Below the pieces are notes generated by a model that made no database searches, was not told the DNA's origin, and saw only the letters and a program-made list of their open reading frames with translations. From positions 1 to 50,029 of the forward strand of contig JAGBFB010000026.1 of NCBI GenBank assembly GCA_017936665.1: a DNA stretch of 50,029 nucleotides. Direction: 5' to 3'. Position numbers and translations under genes: made by a program. The DNA comes from Spirochaetaceae bacterium. GTDB taxonomy: Bacteria > Spirochaetota > Spirochaetia > Treponematales > Treponemataceae. Of this stretch, positions 8,631 to 17,491 are shown piece after piece; the stretch's first letter is position 1; the number at the start of each line of letters is the position of its first letter.

Positions 8631-10018
8631 AACTCTATTATCGGCACTTTTATCTCAGAACCTATACGTAAAATGTCATCAATTTTCATATTATTTTCTT
8701 CTGCAAGAACTTCAACTTGAACATTGTATTTTAAAGATAAATTCCATAGTGTATCTTTTTCTGTAACTTTATGTTTTCCATTGAAAACTACTTTTTCAGG
8801 TTGTTTAGCTCCTGTAAACTTTGCTACATCTTTTATTGCTGGAATCATCAATTTTTGTCCAATTTTGATGATTGTTCCACTAAGTTTGTTTACTTTTTGA
8901 ATTTCGCTAACTGGAATTTCGTAATGTTTAGAAAGTGCGTATAAAGAATCCCCAGATTTTACAGTATAAACATGATATTTTATCAACGGAAGATTTGAAC
9001 TTGCCAATAAAGTTTGTACTTCTTCTTTTTTTTCTTTTGGAATACGCAAATTATATGTTGTATCAGGAGGAGTTACATTGTAATAAAGTGAAGGATTGTA
9101 AAAAGTTAATAGTTCCTTTTCTATATCAGATTTTTCTGCTAAAATTCCTAAATCGATAGAGCGTTTTACAGGAATTTCTTCAAAGTTTGTACAATTATCA
9201 GTTTCTTCATTAGGTTCAGGAAAGTCTAATCCGTAAAAATCTTTGTTATCTAAAATGTGAGAAATTGCTAAAAATTTTGGAACATAGTTTTTTGTTTCTG
9301 TTTTTAAAAATCCTTTTTCTGCTAAATACCAAAAATCAGAACTTCCTGCTTTTTTGATGGTTCTTGTCATTGCACCAAGACCACAATTGTACGCTGCTAA
9401 AGCTAGTTCCCAAGAACCTAGATAATCGTAGTTTTCTTTTAATTTTTTTATTGCAGCTTTTGTTGTTAGCCAAGGGTCTTTTCTTTCGTCCATCCAAGAA
9501 TTTATACGAATGTTAAATGGAGCAATACTGTTTTTCATAAATTGCCACATTCCGTAGGCTCCAGATTTTGAAAGGGCAGAAATTTTATAACTTGATTCAA
9601 TTACAGGAAGATATTGTAAATTTTTAGGCATATTATTTTTTTCCAGTGTTTTTTGAACAAAGGCTCTATATTTTAAAGATTCAGTCATTACAGTATTTAA
9701 CCAATCTTTTGCAAAATTACTTGTATATTGTTCAATTTGCTTTTGTACTAAAGGATGAAAATTTTTTGCTTCTTCTTCTGCATTATTTTTTTTCTCAATT
9801 TGAATTTCTTGTACAATTTTTTCAACTTCTTGTGAAAGTCCTACTTCTTGAATAAGTTCAACTTCTTGTTGTAAAATTTCTTCTTGTTTTTCAATGTTTT
9901 GAATTTCAGATTGAATTTCACCTTCTTGTGAAGTTATTTTAAAACATGCACACATAGATAATATAGCGTACAAGAAAATCTTAATTAAAAGATGTTTATT
10001 TATTGATTTATTTATCAT
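8627..10018 (-). CDS. membrane-associated lytic transglycosylase with two LysM domains (MltD-like)
   Basis: It cleaves peptidoglycan glycan strands with 1,6-anhydro ends. In 463 residues it has an N-terminal export signal, a Glu/Gln-rich stretch (residues 32-80), then an SLT catalytic domain with the general acid at about Glu141 in LPVIESSYKISALSKSGAYG, followed by MWQFM and ALAAYNCGLGAM. Two LysM modules close the protein: about 349-397 (YTVKSGDSLYALSKHYEIP) and 414-460 (KVTEKDTLWNLSLKYNVQV). This layout is that of MltD. Its start overlaps the stop of the upstream lipoprotein by one base (TAATG). It probably remodels the wall, and its proximity to flagellar genes need not mean a flagellar role. 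Confidence 0.92.
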   Translation of the reverse strand: MINKSINKHLLIKIFLYAILSMCACFKITSQEGEIQSEIQNIEKQEEILQQEVELIQEVGLSQEVEKIVQEIQIEKKNNAEEEAKNFHPLVQKQIEQYTSNFAKDWLNTVMTESLKYRAFVQKTLEKNNMPKNLQYLPVIESSYKISALSKSGAYGMWQFMKNSIAPFNIRINSWMDERKDPWLTTKAAIKKLKENYDYLGSWELALAAYNCGLGAMTRTIKKAGSSDFWYLAEKGFLKTETKNYVPKFLAISHILDNKDFYGLDFPEPNEETDNCTNFEEIPVKRSIDLGILAEKSDIEKELLTFYNPSLYYNVTPPDTTYNLRIPKEKKEEVQTLLASSNLPLIKYHVYTVKSGDSLYALSKHYEIPVSEIQKVNKLSGTIIKIGQKLMIPAIKDVAKFTGAKQPEKVVFNGKHKVTEKDTLWNLSLKYNVQVEVLAEENNMKIDDILRIGSEIKVPIIEL

Positions 10019-11052
10019 TAAAGTTTCTCACCAAAATAAATTCCAGCCCATTCCCATCTTCCATGAATTTCTGGGTCTAGAGGAAAGTTTACTTTTCTAA
10101 AATATAAGTACCAAACATTGATATATTGACTCCATCCTGTAGTTCTTAAGTAGGCTTCATTTGGATTTGAAGATTCATCAAGTTTTGCAGAATATCTAAT
10201 TCTGTTTCCTCTCATATAATCTTTCATAGAAAAGTTTTTTTGACTGTTTGTATCAGTTTCTTCTTGTTTCCAAGACATAGCAAAAAAGTTTACTTTAGAA
10301 CGATATTTATCTAAAAGTGTGGAACTGTATCTTGAAATTGCATTTTTTACGGCTTTTTCCAAGGATTCAAGACTTTCAAAAGTCCAATCTTTAGGTGAAT
10401 TATTAAAATCGATTAATTTTCTTGCTTTGTTATAAGCATCTGGAATTCCTGGAATTTGAATAGTTGTTGCATCAGGACGTTCCAAAAATAATGAATATGT
10501 GTATAGGGCTTGTTCCCAATCTCCAATTTTTTCATATTCGATGGCAAGCCTCATGTATAATTCTGTGATATTTACTTCATCTGGAAACCTTGTAATCAAC
10601 TGATTAAAATAGTATATTCTGTTATCAGAGGATGTACTTATTTGAATTAAGTTTTGCAAACACAAAATATGAACAGATTTTCCTTTTACAAGGAGGTCGT
10701 CATAGTTTTGGATAATTCTGTCAAAATAATATTCAGCTACAGAATCTGCATTTTCTTGCATATATGTGTAGGCTGTTAAAAGTAACCAATATGAGTTATA
10801 TGGATTATCAGGATTTTTTTCTACAAAATCTGTTAGAAAAAGAATCAAACTTTGATTATCTCCCTGATACCTAAAAGAATCTGCAATTTGATTTATGATT
10901 GAGAATGATGTTTGTGAATTATCCTTTTCTTTTTCTAGTAATTCAAATAATTCTTTTTGATTTTTGCTTATTGTTGTTTTTTGAGTACAAGAAAATGCAA
11001 ATAGAATATATACACAAAAAGCAAAAAATGTTATTTTATTAAGATGTAGCAT
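10018..11052 (-). CDS. TPR-like lipoprotein of unknown function
   Basis: A 344-residue protein with a lipobox (ILFAFS|C). The middle is helical with tetratricopeptide-like pairs (ELYMRLAIEYEKIGDWEQALYTYSLFL). The C-terminal 90 residues are different, rich in Trp and Tyr (TTGWSQYINVWYLYFRKVNF ... HGRWEWAGIYFGEKL), and may form a small beta domain. It leads the minus-strand operon lipoprotein-transglycosylase-OmpA, so a periplasmic scaffold or wall-assembly role is a reasonable inference but unproven. Its promoter -10 is only seven bases from the ATG, so the mRNA may have almost no leader. Confidence 0.75.
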   Translation of the reverse strand: MLHLNKITFFAFCVYILFAFSCTQKTTISKNQKELFELLEKEKDNSQTSFSIINQIADSFRYQGDNQSLILFLTDFVEKNPDNPYNSYWLLLTAYTYMQENADSVAEYYFDRIIQNYDDLLVKGKSVHILCLQNLIQISTSSDNRIYYFNQLITRFPDEVNITELYMRLAIEYEKIGDWEQALYTYSLFLERPDATTIQIPGIPDAYNKARKLIDFNNSPKDWTFESLESLEKAVKNAISRYSSTLLDKYRSKVNFFAMSWKQEETDTNSQKNFSMKDYMRGNRIRYSAKLDESSNPNEAYLRTTGWSQYINVWYLYFRKVNFPLDPEIHGRWEWAGIYFGEKL

Positions 11053-11058
11053 AATTGC

Positions 11059-11088
11059 ATTATAATAAAACTAATTGATAAATTACAA
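11059..11088 (-). promoter_or_regulatory. promoter of the envelope operon, giving a near-leaderless mRNA
   Basis: On the minus strand TTGTAA (11088-11083) and a perfect TATAAT (11064-11059) are 18 bases apart. Transcription should start near 11052, the A of the ATG. The 42-base gap also has to hold the signals for the divergent gene at 11095. Confidence 0.55.
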
Positions 11089-11094
11089 GGATAA

Positions 11095-11682
11095 ATGATG
11101 AAATTTTTGAGTAAAAATATTAAAATTAATATAGTTCTTGTTATAGGACTTGCTTTAATTTTTACAGGTATTCTATTATTAACAGGATATTTTGCAATTA
11201 ATCCTCAAAGTATTTTTTTGTTTAGAGGTGTAATTTTATTTATACTTGGTGCTGTTTTATTGTTCATAGAATTAATGACGCCAACAAAAACTTGGTTAAT
11301 GTTTATATCTGTTGTTTTAATGTTAATTTCGGTTATTTTTGTTATGAGTGATGTTGGATTTTTACCTTTTGGAATAAAAAACTTATGGCCTTCATTTATT
11401 ATTATTTTTGGTTTGTCACTTATTTTATTTTCTTTTTACAAAAATAAACAAATGAAAGCAGTTTATTTGATTCCAGCATTAACTATAATTTTTTTTGGTG
11501 TGTTTTTTATGCTTTTTTCTATGAAAGTAATTAAAGCAAATTTTGTTTCGCTTGCTTCAAAATTGTGGCCACTTTTATTAGTGCTTTGTGGTGGAATTTT
11601 AATTACAATTTATTTTATGCAACATCATAATTTACTAAAAATTGTACAAGATAAAACAACAATAAAAGAGGATGATGAGTGA
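11095..11682 (+). CDS. multi-pass membrane protein with LiaF-like transmembrane repeats
   Basis: A 195-residue protein with about six membrane helices arranged in pairs. It resembles the LiaF/DUF5668 membrane domain, with repeats such as FRGVILFILGAVLLFIEL and LWPLLLVLCGGILITIYF. The cytoplasmic tail is short and charged. In other bacteria such domains sit in envelope-stress systems, but here no sensor kinase is adjacent, so the function is unknown. Two ATGs in tandem (11095 and 11098) can serve; AAGG spacing slightly favours the second. It overlaps the next gene by four bases (GTGA), so the pair is probably co-translated. Confidence 0.75.
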   Translation: MMKFLSKNIKINIVLVIGLALIFTGILLLTGYFAINPQSIFLFRGVILFILGAVLLFIELMTPTKTWLMFISVVLMLISVIFVMSDVGFLPFGIKNLWPSFIIIFGLSLILFSFYKNKQMKAVYLIPALTIIFFGVFFMLFSMKVIKANFVSLASKLWPLLLVLCGGILITIYFMQHHNLLKIVQDKTTIKEDDE

Positions 11683-13430
11683 TAAATTTAAGAAGGACAA
11701 TTTTTTGTGTTACTTCATTATTATTAATTTTCTCATTTTCCTGTAAATCTGTTCCTGATAATGTGGAAGAAGGTGTTTCTGTAGAAACAACATCGCCTAT
11801 TGAGCAACAAGCAGTTCAGCTTTCTGTTCCAACTTCTCCTCCTAAAATTGAAAAATTGGGGAATTTTCCAGATATAAAACCGTCAACATTAAAATTGATT
11901 GAAAATGGAACTTTGCTGTCGTTAAAGGAAGCTGCATCTCTTCTTCGGAGTCCTGACCAAGTTTATAATAATCAGCAAATTATTTTGTTAAATGTTATTT
12001 CTGGAATAATGAGTATTGTTTATCCAGGCGAAAAACTTTCTTGGCCAATTCCTCCTGTTGATTTTGAAAATAATTATACTGCTGCCTTAAATTCAGCTAA
12101 AAAAGGTGTTTACGATTTTAGTGTAGGAACTTCTGATTTTTTAGAATTGACTTTACCTTCTCTTGTTTTGATTACAGCTCCCTCTTTAAAAAATTATTAT
12201 CTTGAATCCGAAGCCTCTTTGAAAGATGCATTGAAACTTTATCCTGAATCCTTTTTGGCAAATTATTTACTGGCTTTGCTTTTTTACAGACAAAATCGAG
12301 ATGTAGAATCAATGCAATATTTTGAAAAAGCTTATGCAATAGATGATTCTTGTATAACTATGAATCAAATTTATGCAAATTGTCTTATACGAAATAACAA
12401 AAACGCTTTGGCAGATAAAATTTCAAAGAAGATTTTGCAAAATAATCCTGATAACATTGAAATCTTAAAAGTTTCAGCAATTTCAAGTTTTAATTCTGGA
12501 AATTTACAAAGTGCAGAGCAATATGTAATCAGAGTTTTACAACAAGAACCTGATAATATGGAATTTATTTTGTTAAGAGCAAAAATCTTGATGAAAAAAG
12601 GTGAATATCTAAATGTTTCTTCACTTTTGGATGTTTACAGTCGAAACAATGGAACTGATAAAGATTATTTGTTGTTGAGAGCAGAATTACAAAGAGACTG
12701 GAATAAAAATATTTCTGCCGCCTCTAGTACAATTCAAACAGCTTTAAATCTTTACCCAGATGATATTGATGTTTTATTAATGGCAGCTTCTATAATGGCA
12801 AGTTCAGGGCAAAAAATAGGACAAAAATCATTAAGAGATGTTTTAGATACTGTGTTAAAAAAAGATCCTAATAATGCTTTTGCTCAAGAACTTTTAATTT
12901 CTGAATATTTAAACTTAGAGGATTGGAATTCTGCCTATAATTTAAGTTTTTCTTTAATAAACAAAAAAAATTATTCTACTCAAATTTTGTTACAACATAT
13001 AAAAAGTTGTATTGCTTTAAAATTATCTTCTGAAGCAAGAAATACTTTTATTTTATTAAAAAACTACTCTGTAGAAAAAAACATATTAGATTTAGTAGAA
13101 GTGCAAATTTTAATTGCAGAAGGTCGCAAAGCCGAAGCTTTAAACCTTATTCAAAAGGCTTTATCTGAATATTCTGGTAAGATAAAAAGTAATTTTTATT
13201 ATGAAAAAAGTAGAATTGCTTCAAATGATGATCAAAAATTGTCTGATTTACGCTCTTCTTTAACTGCAAATCCTCGCAATCCTGAAGCATTATTTGCTCT
13301 TTACGAATATTATTTTAAAAAAGCAGACTATCGTAAGGCTCAATATTATTTGCGACAAGTTGTTGCACTAAATCCTGAAAGTAAAAAATTAGCCGAATTG
13401 AATGCAAAATTAGATACCTTGATTAACTAA
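11679..13430 (+). CDS. TPR-repeat lipoprotein
   Basis: A 583-residue lipoprotein (lipobox LIFSFS|C at about residue 22) followed by at least eight helical repeat pairs of TPR type. Examples are ALLFYRQNRDVESMQYFEKA, SSFNSGNLQSAEQYVIRVLQ and YYFKKADYRKAQYYLRQVVA, each ending near an N-P or D-P turn. Such proteins are periplasmic or outer-membrane scaffolds. It starts with GTG; an in-frame TGA directly precedes it, and the GTG overlaps the preceding stop, with AGAGGA as ribosome site, so the start is firm. It is likely to work with its co-translated membrane partner. Confidence 0.85.
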   Translation: MINLRRTIFCVTSLLLIFSFSCKSVPDNVEEGVSVETTSPIEQQAVQLSVPTSPPKIEKLGNFPDIKPSTLKLIENGTLLSLKEAASLLRSPDQVYNNQQIILLNVISGIMSIVYPGEKLSWPIPPVDFENNYTAALNSAKKGVYDFSVGTSDFLELTLPSLVLITAPSLKNYYLESEASLKDALKLYPESFLANYLLALLFYRQNRDVESMQYFEKAYAIDDSCITMNQIYANCLIRNNKNALADKISKKILQNNPDNIEILKVSAISSFNSGNLQSAEQYVIRVLQQEPDNMEFILLRAKILMKKGEYLNVSSLLDVYSRNNGTDKDYLLLRAELQRDWNKNISAASSTIQTALNLYPDDIDVLLMAASIMASSGQKIGQKSLRDVLDTVLKKDPNNAFAQELLISEYLNLEDWNSAYNLSFSLINKKNYSTQILLQHIKSCIALKLSSEARNTFILLKNYSVEKNILDLVEVQILIAEGRKAEALNLIQKALSEYSGKIKSNFYYEKSRIASNDDQKLSDLRSSLTANPRNPEALFALYEYYFKKADYRKAQYYLRQVVALNPESKKLAELNAKLDTLIN

Positions 13431-13437
13431 ATTTTAA

Positions 13438-13466
13438 TTGCGTACTCTTAAAATATCTGGTAAAAT
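13438..13466 (+). promoter_or_regulatory. sigma-70-type promoter of the hexokinase gene
   Basis: TTGCGT (13438-13443) and TAAAAT (13461-13466) are 17 bases apart. A short inverted repeat AATCA-TTTT-TGATT (13474-13487) lies in the expected leader, before AAGGA and the ATG at 13514. Confidence 0.65.
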
Positions 13467-13513
13467 AGACTCAAATCATTTTTGATTAAATCATTATTTA
13501 AGGAAAATATAAT

Positions 13514-14851
13514 ATGCAAGAAAAGGTTTCTGCTTTTTTGGGACGACACGGTTTTAGTCCTGCTGGTTATGACATTAATACTGTAATTGATGGTCTTTTG
13601 TATGATATGAAAGAAGGCTTGAAAAATGGAACAGGAAATCTTGATTCCATGGAAGCTTCACAGGATATGATTCCAACTTGGGATCTTCCTCCAGCAGAAT
13701 CACCTAAAAATGAATCTGTAATTGTTATTGATGCAGGTGGAACAAATTTCCGTTCTTGCTTGGTAACTTTTGATGCCGAAGGAAATCCTGAAATTAGCGA
13801 ACTAGAAAAAACATCAATGCCTGGTATCGAAAGAGAACTTTCTAAAAAAGAATTTTTTGATGCAATTGCTAATAATCTTGAACACTTAAAAAATAAAGCA
13901 AGTCGTATCGGATTTTGTTTTTCTTACGCAATGCGTATCACTCCTGATGGTGACGGTGAAGTTCTTCATTTTTCAAAAGAAATTAAAGCAAAAGAAGTTG
14001 AAGGCTCTCTTGTTGGAAAATGCTTAAGTGATGCTTTAGTTGAACACGGATGGAATCGTCCAGAAAAAATTACACTTTTAAACGATACAACTGCTGCATT
14101 GTTAGCAGGAGCTTCTTCTGCAACTGGTGGGATAGCCTACAGTTCTTATGTTGGATTTATTTTAGGAACAGGAATGAATGCAGCCTACATTGATTCTGAC
14201 CCAATCGAAAAAATTGCTGGATTAAAAGATTCTAAAGGAAATTCTGCACCAGAAAGTCAAATTGTGGTTTGTGAATCTGGTAAATTCAATAAACTTCCTC
14301 GTAGTGAATTTGATGTTGAATTTGATAAAAACGCAAATACTCCAGGTCTTTATGTAATGGAAAAAATGTGTTCTGGTGCATATTTAGGACCAGTTTCATT
14401 AATTGCATTAAAAACTGCTGCAAAAGAAGGATTGTTCTCTAAATCAGTTGCTGAACAAATTATTGCACTACCAAAACTAGAACTTATTGACATCGATAAA
14501 TTCTTGTACAAACCATTCAATGAAGAAACTTTACTTGGTGGAATTTTAGCAAAAGGCACACAAGAAGATAGAGATACATTGTTCTTGATTTTAGATGCTT
14601 TTGTTGAACGCTCAGCAAGATTGTCTTGTGCAATTATTAGTGCTGCTGTAATTAAAAGCGGAAAAGGTACAAAACCTTCATTGCCTGTTTGTGTTTCTTG
14701 TGATGGAACAACTTTCTTTAAAACTCATAATCTTCAACCAAGATTACGGGGCTATTTGAACGAAGTTTTAACTGTTCAAAGAAACCTTTATTTTGAAATT
14801 GTTGCAATTGATACACCTATTACAAAAGGTGCTGCTGTTGCTGCTGTATAA
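13514..14851 (+). CDS. hexokinase (eukaryotic-type fold)
   Basis: It phosphorylates glucose or a related hexose with ATP at the entry to glycolysis. The 445-residue protein has the phosphate-1 loop VIDAGGTNFRSCL at about residues 71-83. The sugar-contacting and phosphate-2 segment follows (KITLLNDTTAALLAGASS), then FILGTGMNAAY and CVSCDGTTFF near the C-terminus for adenosine binding. Length and motifs fit the hexokinase family rather than the smaller bacterial ROK glucokinases; spirochaetes are known to have such an enzyme. It has its own promoter and ends at a strong inverted repeat that also holds the flagellar promoter. Confidence 0.9.
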   Translation: MQEKVSAFLGRHGFSPAGYDINTVIDGLLYDMKEGLKNGTGNLDSMEASQDMIPTWDLPPAESPKNESVIVIDAGGTNFRSCLVTFDAEGNPEISELEKTSMPGIERELSKKEFFDAIANNLEHLKNKASRIGFCFSYAMRITPDGDGEVLHFSKEIKAKEVEGSLVGKCLSDALVEHGWNRPEKITLLNDTTAALLAGASSATGGIAYSSYVGFILGTGMNAAYIDSDPIEKIAGLKDSKGNSAPESQIVVCESGKFNKLPRSEFDVEFDKNANTPGLYVMEKMCSGAYLGPVSLIALKTAAKEGLFSKSVAEQIIALPKLELIDIDKFLYKPFNEETLLGGILAKGTQEDRDTLFLILDAFVERSARLSCAIISAAVIKSGKGTKPSLPVCVSCDGTTFFKTHNLQPRLRGYLNEVLTVQRNLYFEIVAIDTPITKGAAVAAV

Positions 14852-14854
14852 TTA

Positions 14855-14883
14855 TTGACTTGAAAATAGAGTAAAGATATACT
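14855..14883 (+). promoter_or_regulatory. sigma-70-type promoter of the flbB-flgE flagellar operon
   Basis: TTGACT (14855-14860) and TATACT (14878-14883) are exactly 17 bases apart. The -35 starts four bases after the hexokinase stop. The -10 forms the end of the left arm of a 14-bp perfect inverted repeat. Spirochaete fla operons are known to use sigma-70 rather than sigma-28, which agrees. Confidence 0.75.
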
Positions 14884-14909
14884 GTAAAAAAAAGTATATC
14901 TTTACTTTT
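14870..14909 (+). terminator. 14-bp perfect inverted repeat: terminator of hexokinase and/or operator
   Basis: AGTAAAGATATACT (14870-14883) and AGTATATCTTTACT (14893-14906) are exact reverse complements with a nine-base loop (GTAAAAAAA), followed by TTT. As RNA it would make an A/U-rich terminator hairpin for hexokinase. As DNA it places an operator-like palindrome over the -10 and start of the flagellar promoter. Either role or both is possible. Confidence 0.6.
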
Positions 14910-14925
14910 AAAATTAGGAGATTCT

Positions 14926-15558
14926 GTGGCACGAGGCAAAGGTTTAGGCAAAACGATAGTTTTACTCTTTTTAGTGGTTATTCTTATATTGATTGGATTG
15001 ATGTGGTTCGATTACTTAGGAGTAGTTAATGCAAAAAAAATATTTGCACCAGTTTATAAACTTTTTGGTTTAGTTCCTCAAACTTCTGTTTCAATAACAA
15101 ATAATGATCCTGTTTTAATGTCCAATTTAGAAGATGACAGAATTGAAAAACGACTTGAGGCTTTAGAAATTCGTGCTCAAGAATTGGATAAACGGGAAGA
15201 AGAATTAAAAAAATTAGAAGAACAAAATCTACAAATTTCTCAAGAATTAGATGATTTAAGAAAATCTCAAGAAGAACGAGAAAAAACATTCAACAATACG
15301 GTAAAAAAGTACGATGATAGAGAAGTAAACATCGTGCAAAATGCAAAAAATTTAACAGGAATGCCACCTGAAAGTGCAGTTGCAATTCTTAACGCAATGG
15401 AAGATCAAGATGTTATTGATACATTGCGCAAAGTAGAAGAAATTGCTCAGGAAGAAGGAACTATGTCTATGGTTGCTTATTGGCTTTCCTTAATGCCTGC
15501 TGACCGTGTTGCTACAATTCAGCGTAAAATGGTTAGTAAGCCAAAAACTTTAGAATAA
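14926..15558 (+). CDS. flbB: periplasmic flagellar collar protein FlbB
   Basis: A 210-residue protein with one N-terminal membrane helix (IVLLFLVVILILIGLMWF, residues 10-27), a long coiled coil (about 70-130, LEALEIRAQELDKREEELKK), and a C-terminal MgtE-N/MotE-like helical domain (GMPPESAVAILNAMEDQDVI ... WLSLMPADRVATIQRKM). This matches FlbB, which in Borrelia builds the base of the spirochaete-specific collar around the periplasmic motor and supports stator assembly. It starts with GTG; AGGAG lies five bases upstream and no ATG fits. It leads the operon, with fliK 38 bases downstream. Confidence 0.85.
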   Translation: MARGKGLGKTIVLLFLVVILILIGLMWFDYLGVVNAKKIFAPVYKLFGLVPQTSVSITNNDPVLMSNLEDDRIEKRLEALEIRAQELDKREEELKKLEEQNLQISQELDDLRKSQEEREKTFNNTVKKYDDREVNIVQNAKNLTGMPPESAVAILNAMEDQDVIDTLRKVEEIAQEEGTMSMVAYWLSLMPADRVATIQRKMVSKPKTLE

Positions 15559-15596
15559 TTTTTTTTTCACGGTGTTTCCATTTCAGGAGGTTAGCC

Positions 15597-16958
15597 ATGC
15601 AGGCATTGAACCTTCGTCCTGAACCGGTAGCACCACAAATCAATGCTACAGAACAAAGAACATCTCAAGGAGCGAGTCGTTCAAATCAGGACGAATCTTC
15701 ATTTGAAGTTGCATTAAAAAAGGCACAAAAAGAATTAGATGATGAAAAACTATCATCTGAAAAAACTGAAACTGCCGAAGAAAATGTAACAACAAAAACC
15801 ACGGAAGGAAACAAAACAAATATTTCTCAAGAAGTTGAAGAGCAACCTTCAGTAAAGAATTCTGAAACTTTGTTTGTAAAAAATTCAAAGACTTTAGAAA
15901 ATGAAGAATTGAATTTAATTTCAGAAGAAATTTCAGAAAATTTAGAAGGGCAGACTGAAGAATTAAATCTTTTGTTGAATCAAAAATTAAATTCTTCTGA
16001 AGAAGTTTCAAAAATTGATGAAATGCTCAAAAAAACTTCTAAAAAACTTGAAAACAAAAATTTATCTCTAAAAGAAACTAAAGAGTTTGATTTATCAGCG
16101 ATAATTCAAAATTCATCAAATAAAAAAATAAAAATTGATGAAGAAAAAAAAGAACTTTTAGATGATAAATTGTCTACTCAAGAATTATTGAATTCTATTT
16201 TGACAGGAAAAACTGAATTAACAGAAAAAACTGATATTCAAAATATTTCAGTATTGTCTCAGGATGTTTCTGTAGAAGTAACAAATGAATTTGCTAAGAC
16301 TGAATCTGTAAAAACTGAAAAAAAACAACCAGTAATTTCTGTTATTGATGAAAGAACTGTAACTTCAGAAGGAAAAGAACAAGGAAATTTTGTTACAAGT
16401 ATAACTCAAACAGGTGATAATTCGGCACAAATGTCAATGAATCTTGCACCTAATGCTCAACAAAATATTCAGTTTGATGGAATTGTAAATCAAGCTGCAA
16501 CTCAAAAAACAGATTTTTCTTCAATGTTGTCATCAGAAATTCAAAATAATGCTTACGAATTTGTAAAAGCAGGTTCAATGGTTCTAAAAGATAATAAAAG
16601 TGGAACTATAAATTTGATTTTACATCCTGATGAATTGGGTAGTGTTAAGATTCAATTAGAACTTTCCGACAAACTTATTGCAGGAAAAATTGTAGTTGCT
16701 ACAAAAGAAGCTTACGAGGCTTTCAATTCAAGTATGAATGCTTTAAAAGACGCCTTTAATGCAAGTGGATTTGAAAGTTCAAATTTTGATTTATCCTGGT
16801 CTGGAAAAGAATCTTCATCAAATCAAGATGAAACTAAAAATTCTTACGGATTTTATTATGAAAAAAATCTTACTGAAGTTGTTGAAGATTCCTATGGAAT
16901 GGAACTTGTTAGAGATACCATCATGTATGGTTCATCTTTAATAAATATGATGGCATAA
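15597..16958 (+). CDS. fliK: flagellar hook-length control protein FliK
   Basis: FliK is secreted during hook growth and switches the export gate from hook to filament substrates. The 453-residue protein has a low-complexity Glu/Lys/Ser/Thr-rich N-terminal ruler of about 310 residues without Cys. It ends in the Flg_hook domain: GTINLILHPDELGSVKIQLE followed by IVVATKEAYEAFNSSMNALKD. That L-x-P-x-x-L-G-x-V motif is diagnostic. The gene is called flbC or tap1 in older spirochaete literature. A GGAGG ribosome site precedes the ATG, and flgD follows after 79 bases. Confidence 0.88.
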   Translation: MQALNLRPEPVAPQINATEQRTSQGASRSNQDESSFEVALKKAQKELDDEKLSSEKTETAEENVTTKTTEGNKTNISQEVEEQPSVKNSETLFVKNSKTLENEELNLISEEISENLEGQTEELNLLLNQKLNSSEEVSKIDEMLKKTSKKLENKNLSLKETKEFDLSAIIQNSSNKKIKIDEEKKELLDDKLSTQELLNSILTGKTELTEKTDIQNISVLSQDVSVEVTNEFAKTESVKTEKKQPVISVIDERTVTSEGKEQGNFVTSITQTGDNSAQMSMNLAPNAQQNIQFDGIVNQAATQKTDFSSMLSSEIQNNAYEFVKAGSMVLKDNKSGTINLILHPDELGSVKIQLELSDKLIAGKIVVATKEAYEAFNSSMNALKDAFNASGFESSNFDLSWSGKESSSNQDETKNSYGFYYEKNLTEVVEDSYGMELVRDTIMYGSSLINMMA

Positions 16959-17037
16959 AAATAAAATTTTTTACAAAAGTTTTTTTTTAGGTTGTCGATA
17001 AGTAATGTACAAGAGATTTTATTTTTGAGGGTGTGTT

Positions 17038-17472
17038 ATGGAAATTAATACTACAATGAGTGCAACAGAAAAGTTACAAACACAAAACGCTGTAAACTCA
17101 TTCAACAAAAGTATTGCAGTAAACGGACGTACAGCAAGTCAGGAATTGGGCAAGGATGATTTTTTGAAATTGTTATTAGCACAACTTGCTAACCAGGATC
17201 CAACAAGTCCTATGGAAAATACTCAGTTTATTGCTCAGATGGCACAGTTCTCATCTCTTGAGCAGATGACAAATATGAGTAATGAATTTACAAAGTTGGC
17301 AACAATGCTAAATTCATCAGAAGCAGTAACTGTTATCGGAAAAACTGTAGATATCGATGTTTCTGGGCAATTAGTAAGTGGTGTAGTTGATGGTGCAACA
17401 AGGGGAGCTAATCCTCAAGTTGAAGTAAATGGCATGTTGTATGACATGGCTCAAGTTCAAAGAGTATATTAA
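17038..17472 (+). CDS. flgD: flagellar hook cap / assembly protein FlgD
   Basis: FlgD caps the growing hook and folds FlgE subunits into place. The 144-residue protein holds the conserved N-terminal signature LGKDDFLKLLLAQLANQDP followed by PMENTQFIAQMAQFSSLEQM (about residues 38-78). The remainder is a short tail (TVIGKTVDIDVSG), shorter than enterobacterial FlgD, which carries extra Ig-like domains; this short form is usual in spirochaetes. GAGGGTG precedes the ATG. Nineteen bases separate it from flgE, its substrate. Confidence 0.93.
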   Translation: MEINTTMSATEKLQTQNAVNSFNKSIAVNGRTASQELGKDDFLKLLLAQLANQDPTSPMENTQFIAQMAQFSSLEQMTNMSNEFTKLATMLNSSEAVTVIGKTVDIDVSGQLVSGVVDGATRGANPQVEVNGMLYDMAQVQRVY

Positions 17473-17491
17473 GCAAAAGAGGATATAGATT

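Noticed and set aside
8314-8766. plus-strand open frame across the OmpA/transglycosylase junction
   Set aside because: It is antisense to two well-supported genes, with no ribosome site and no recognisable protein.
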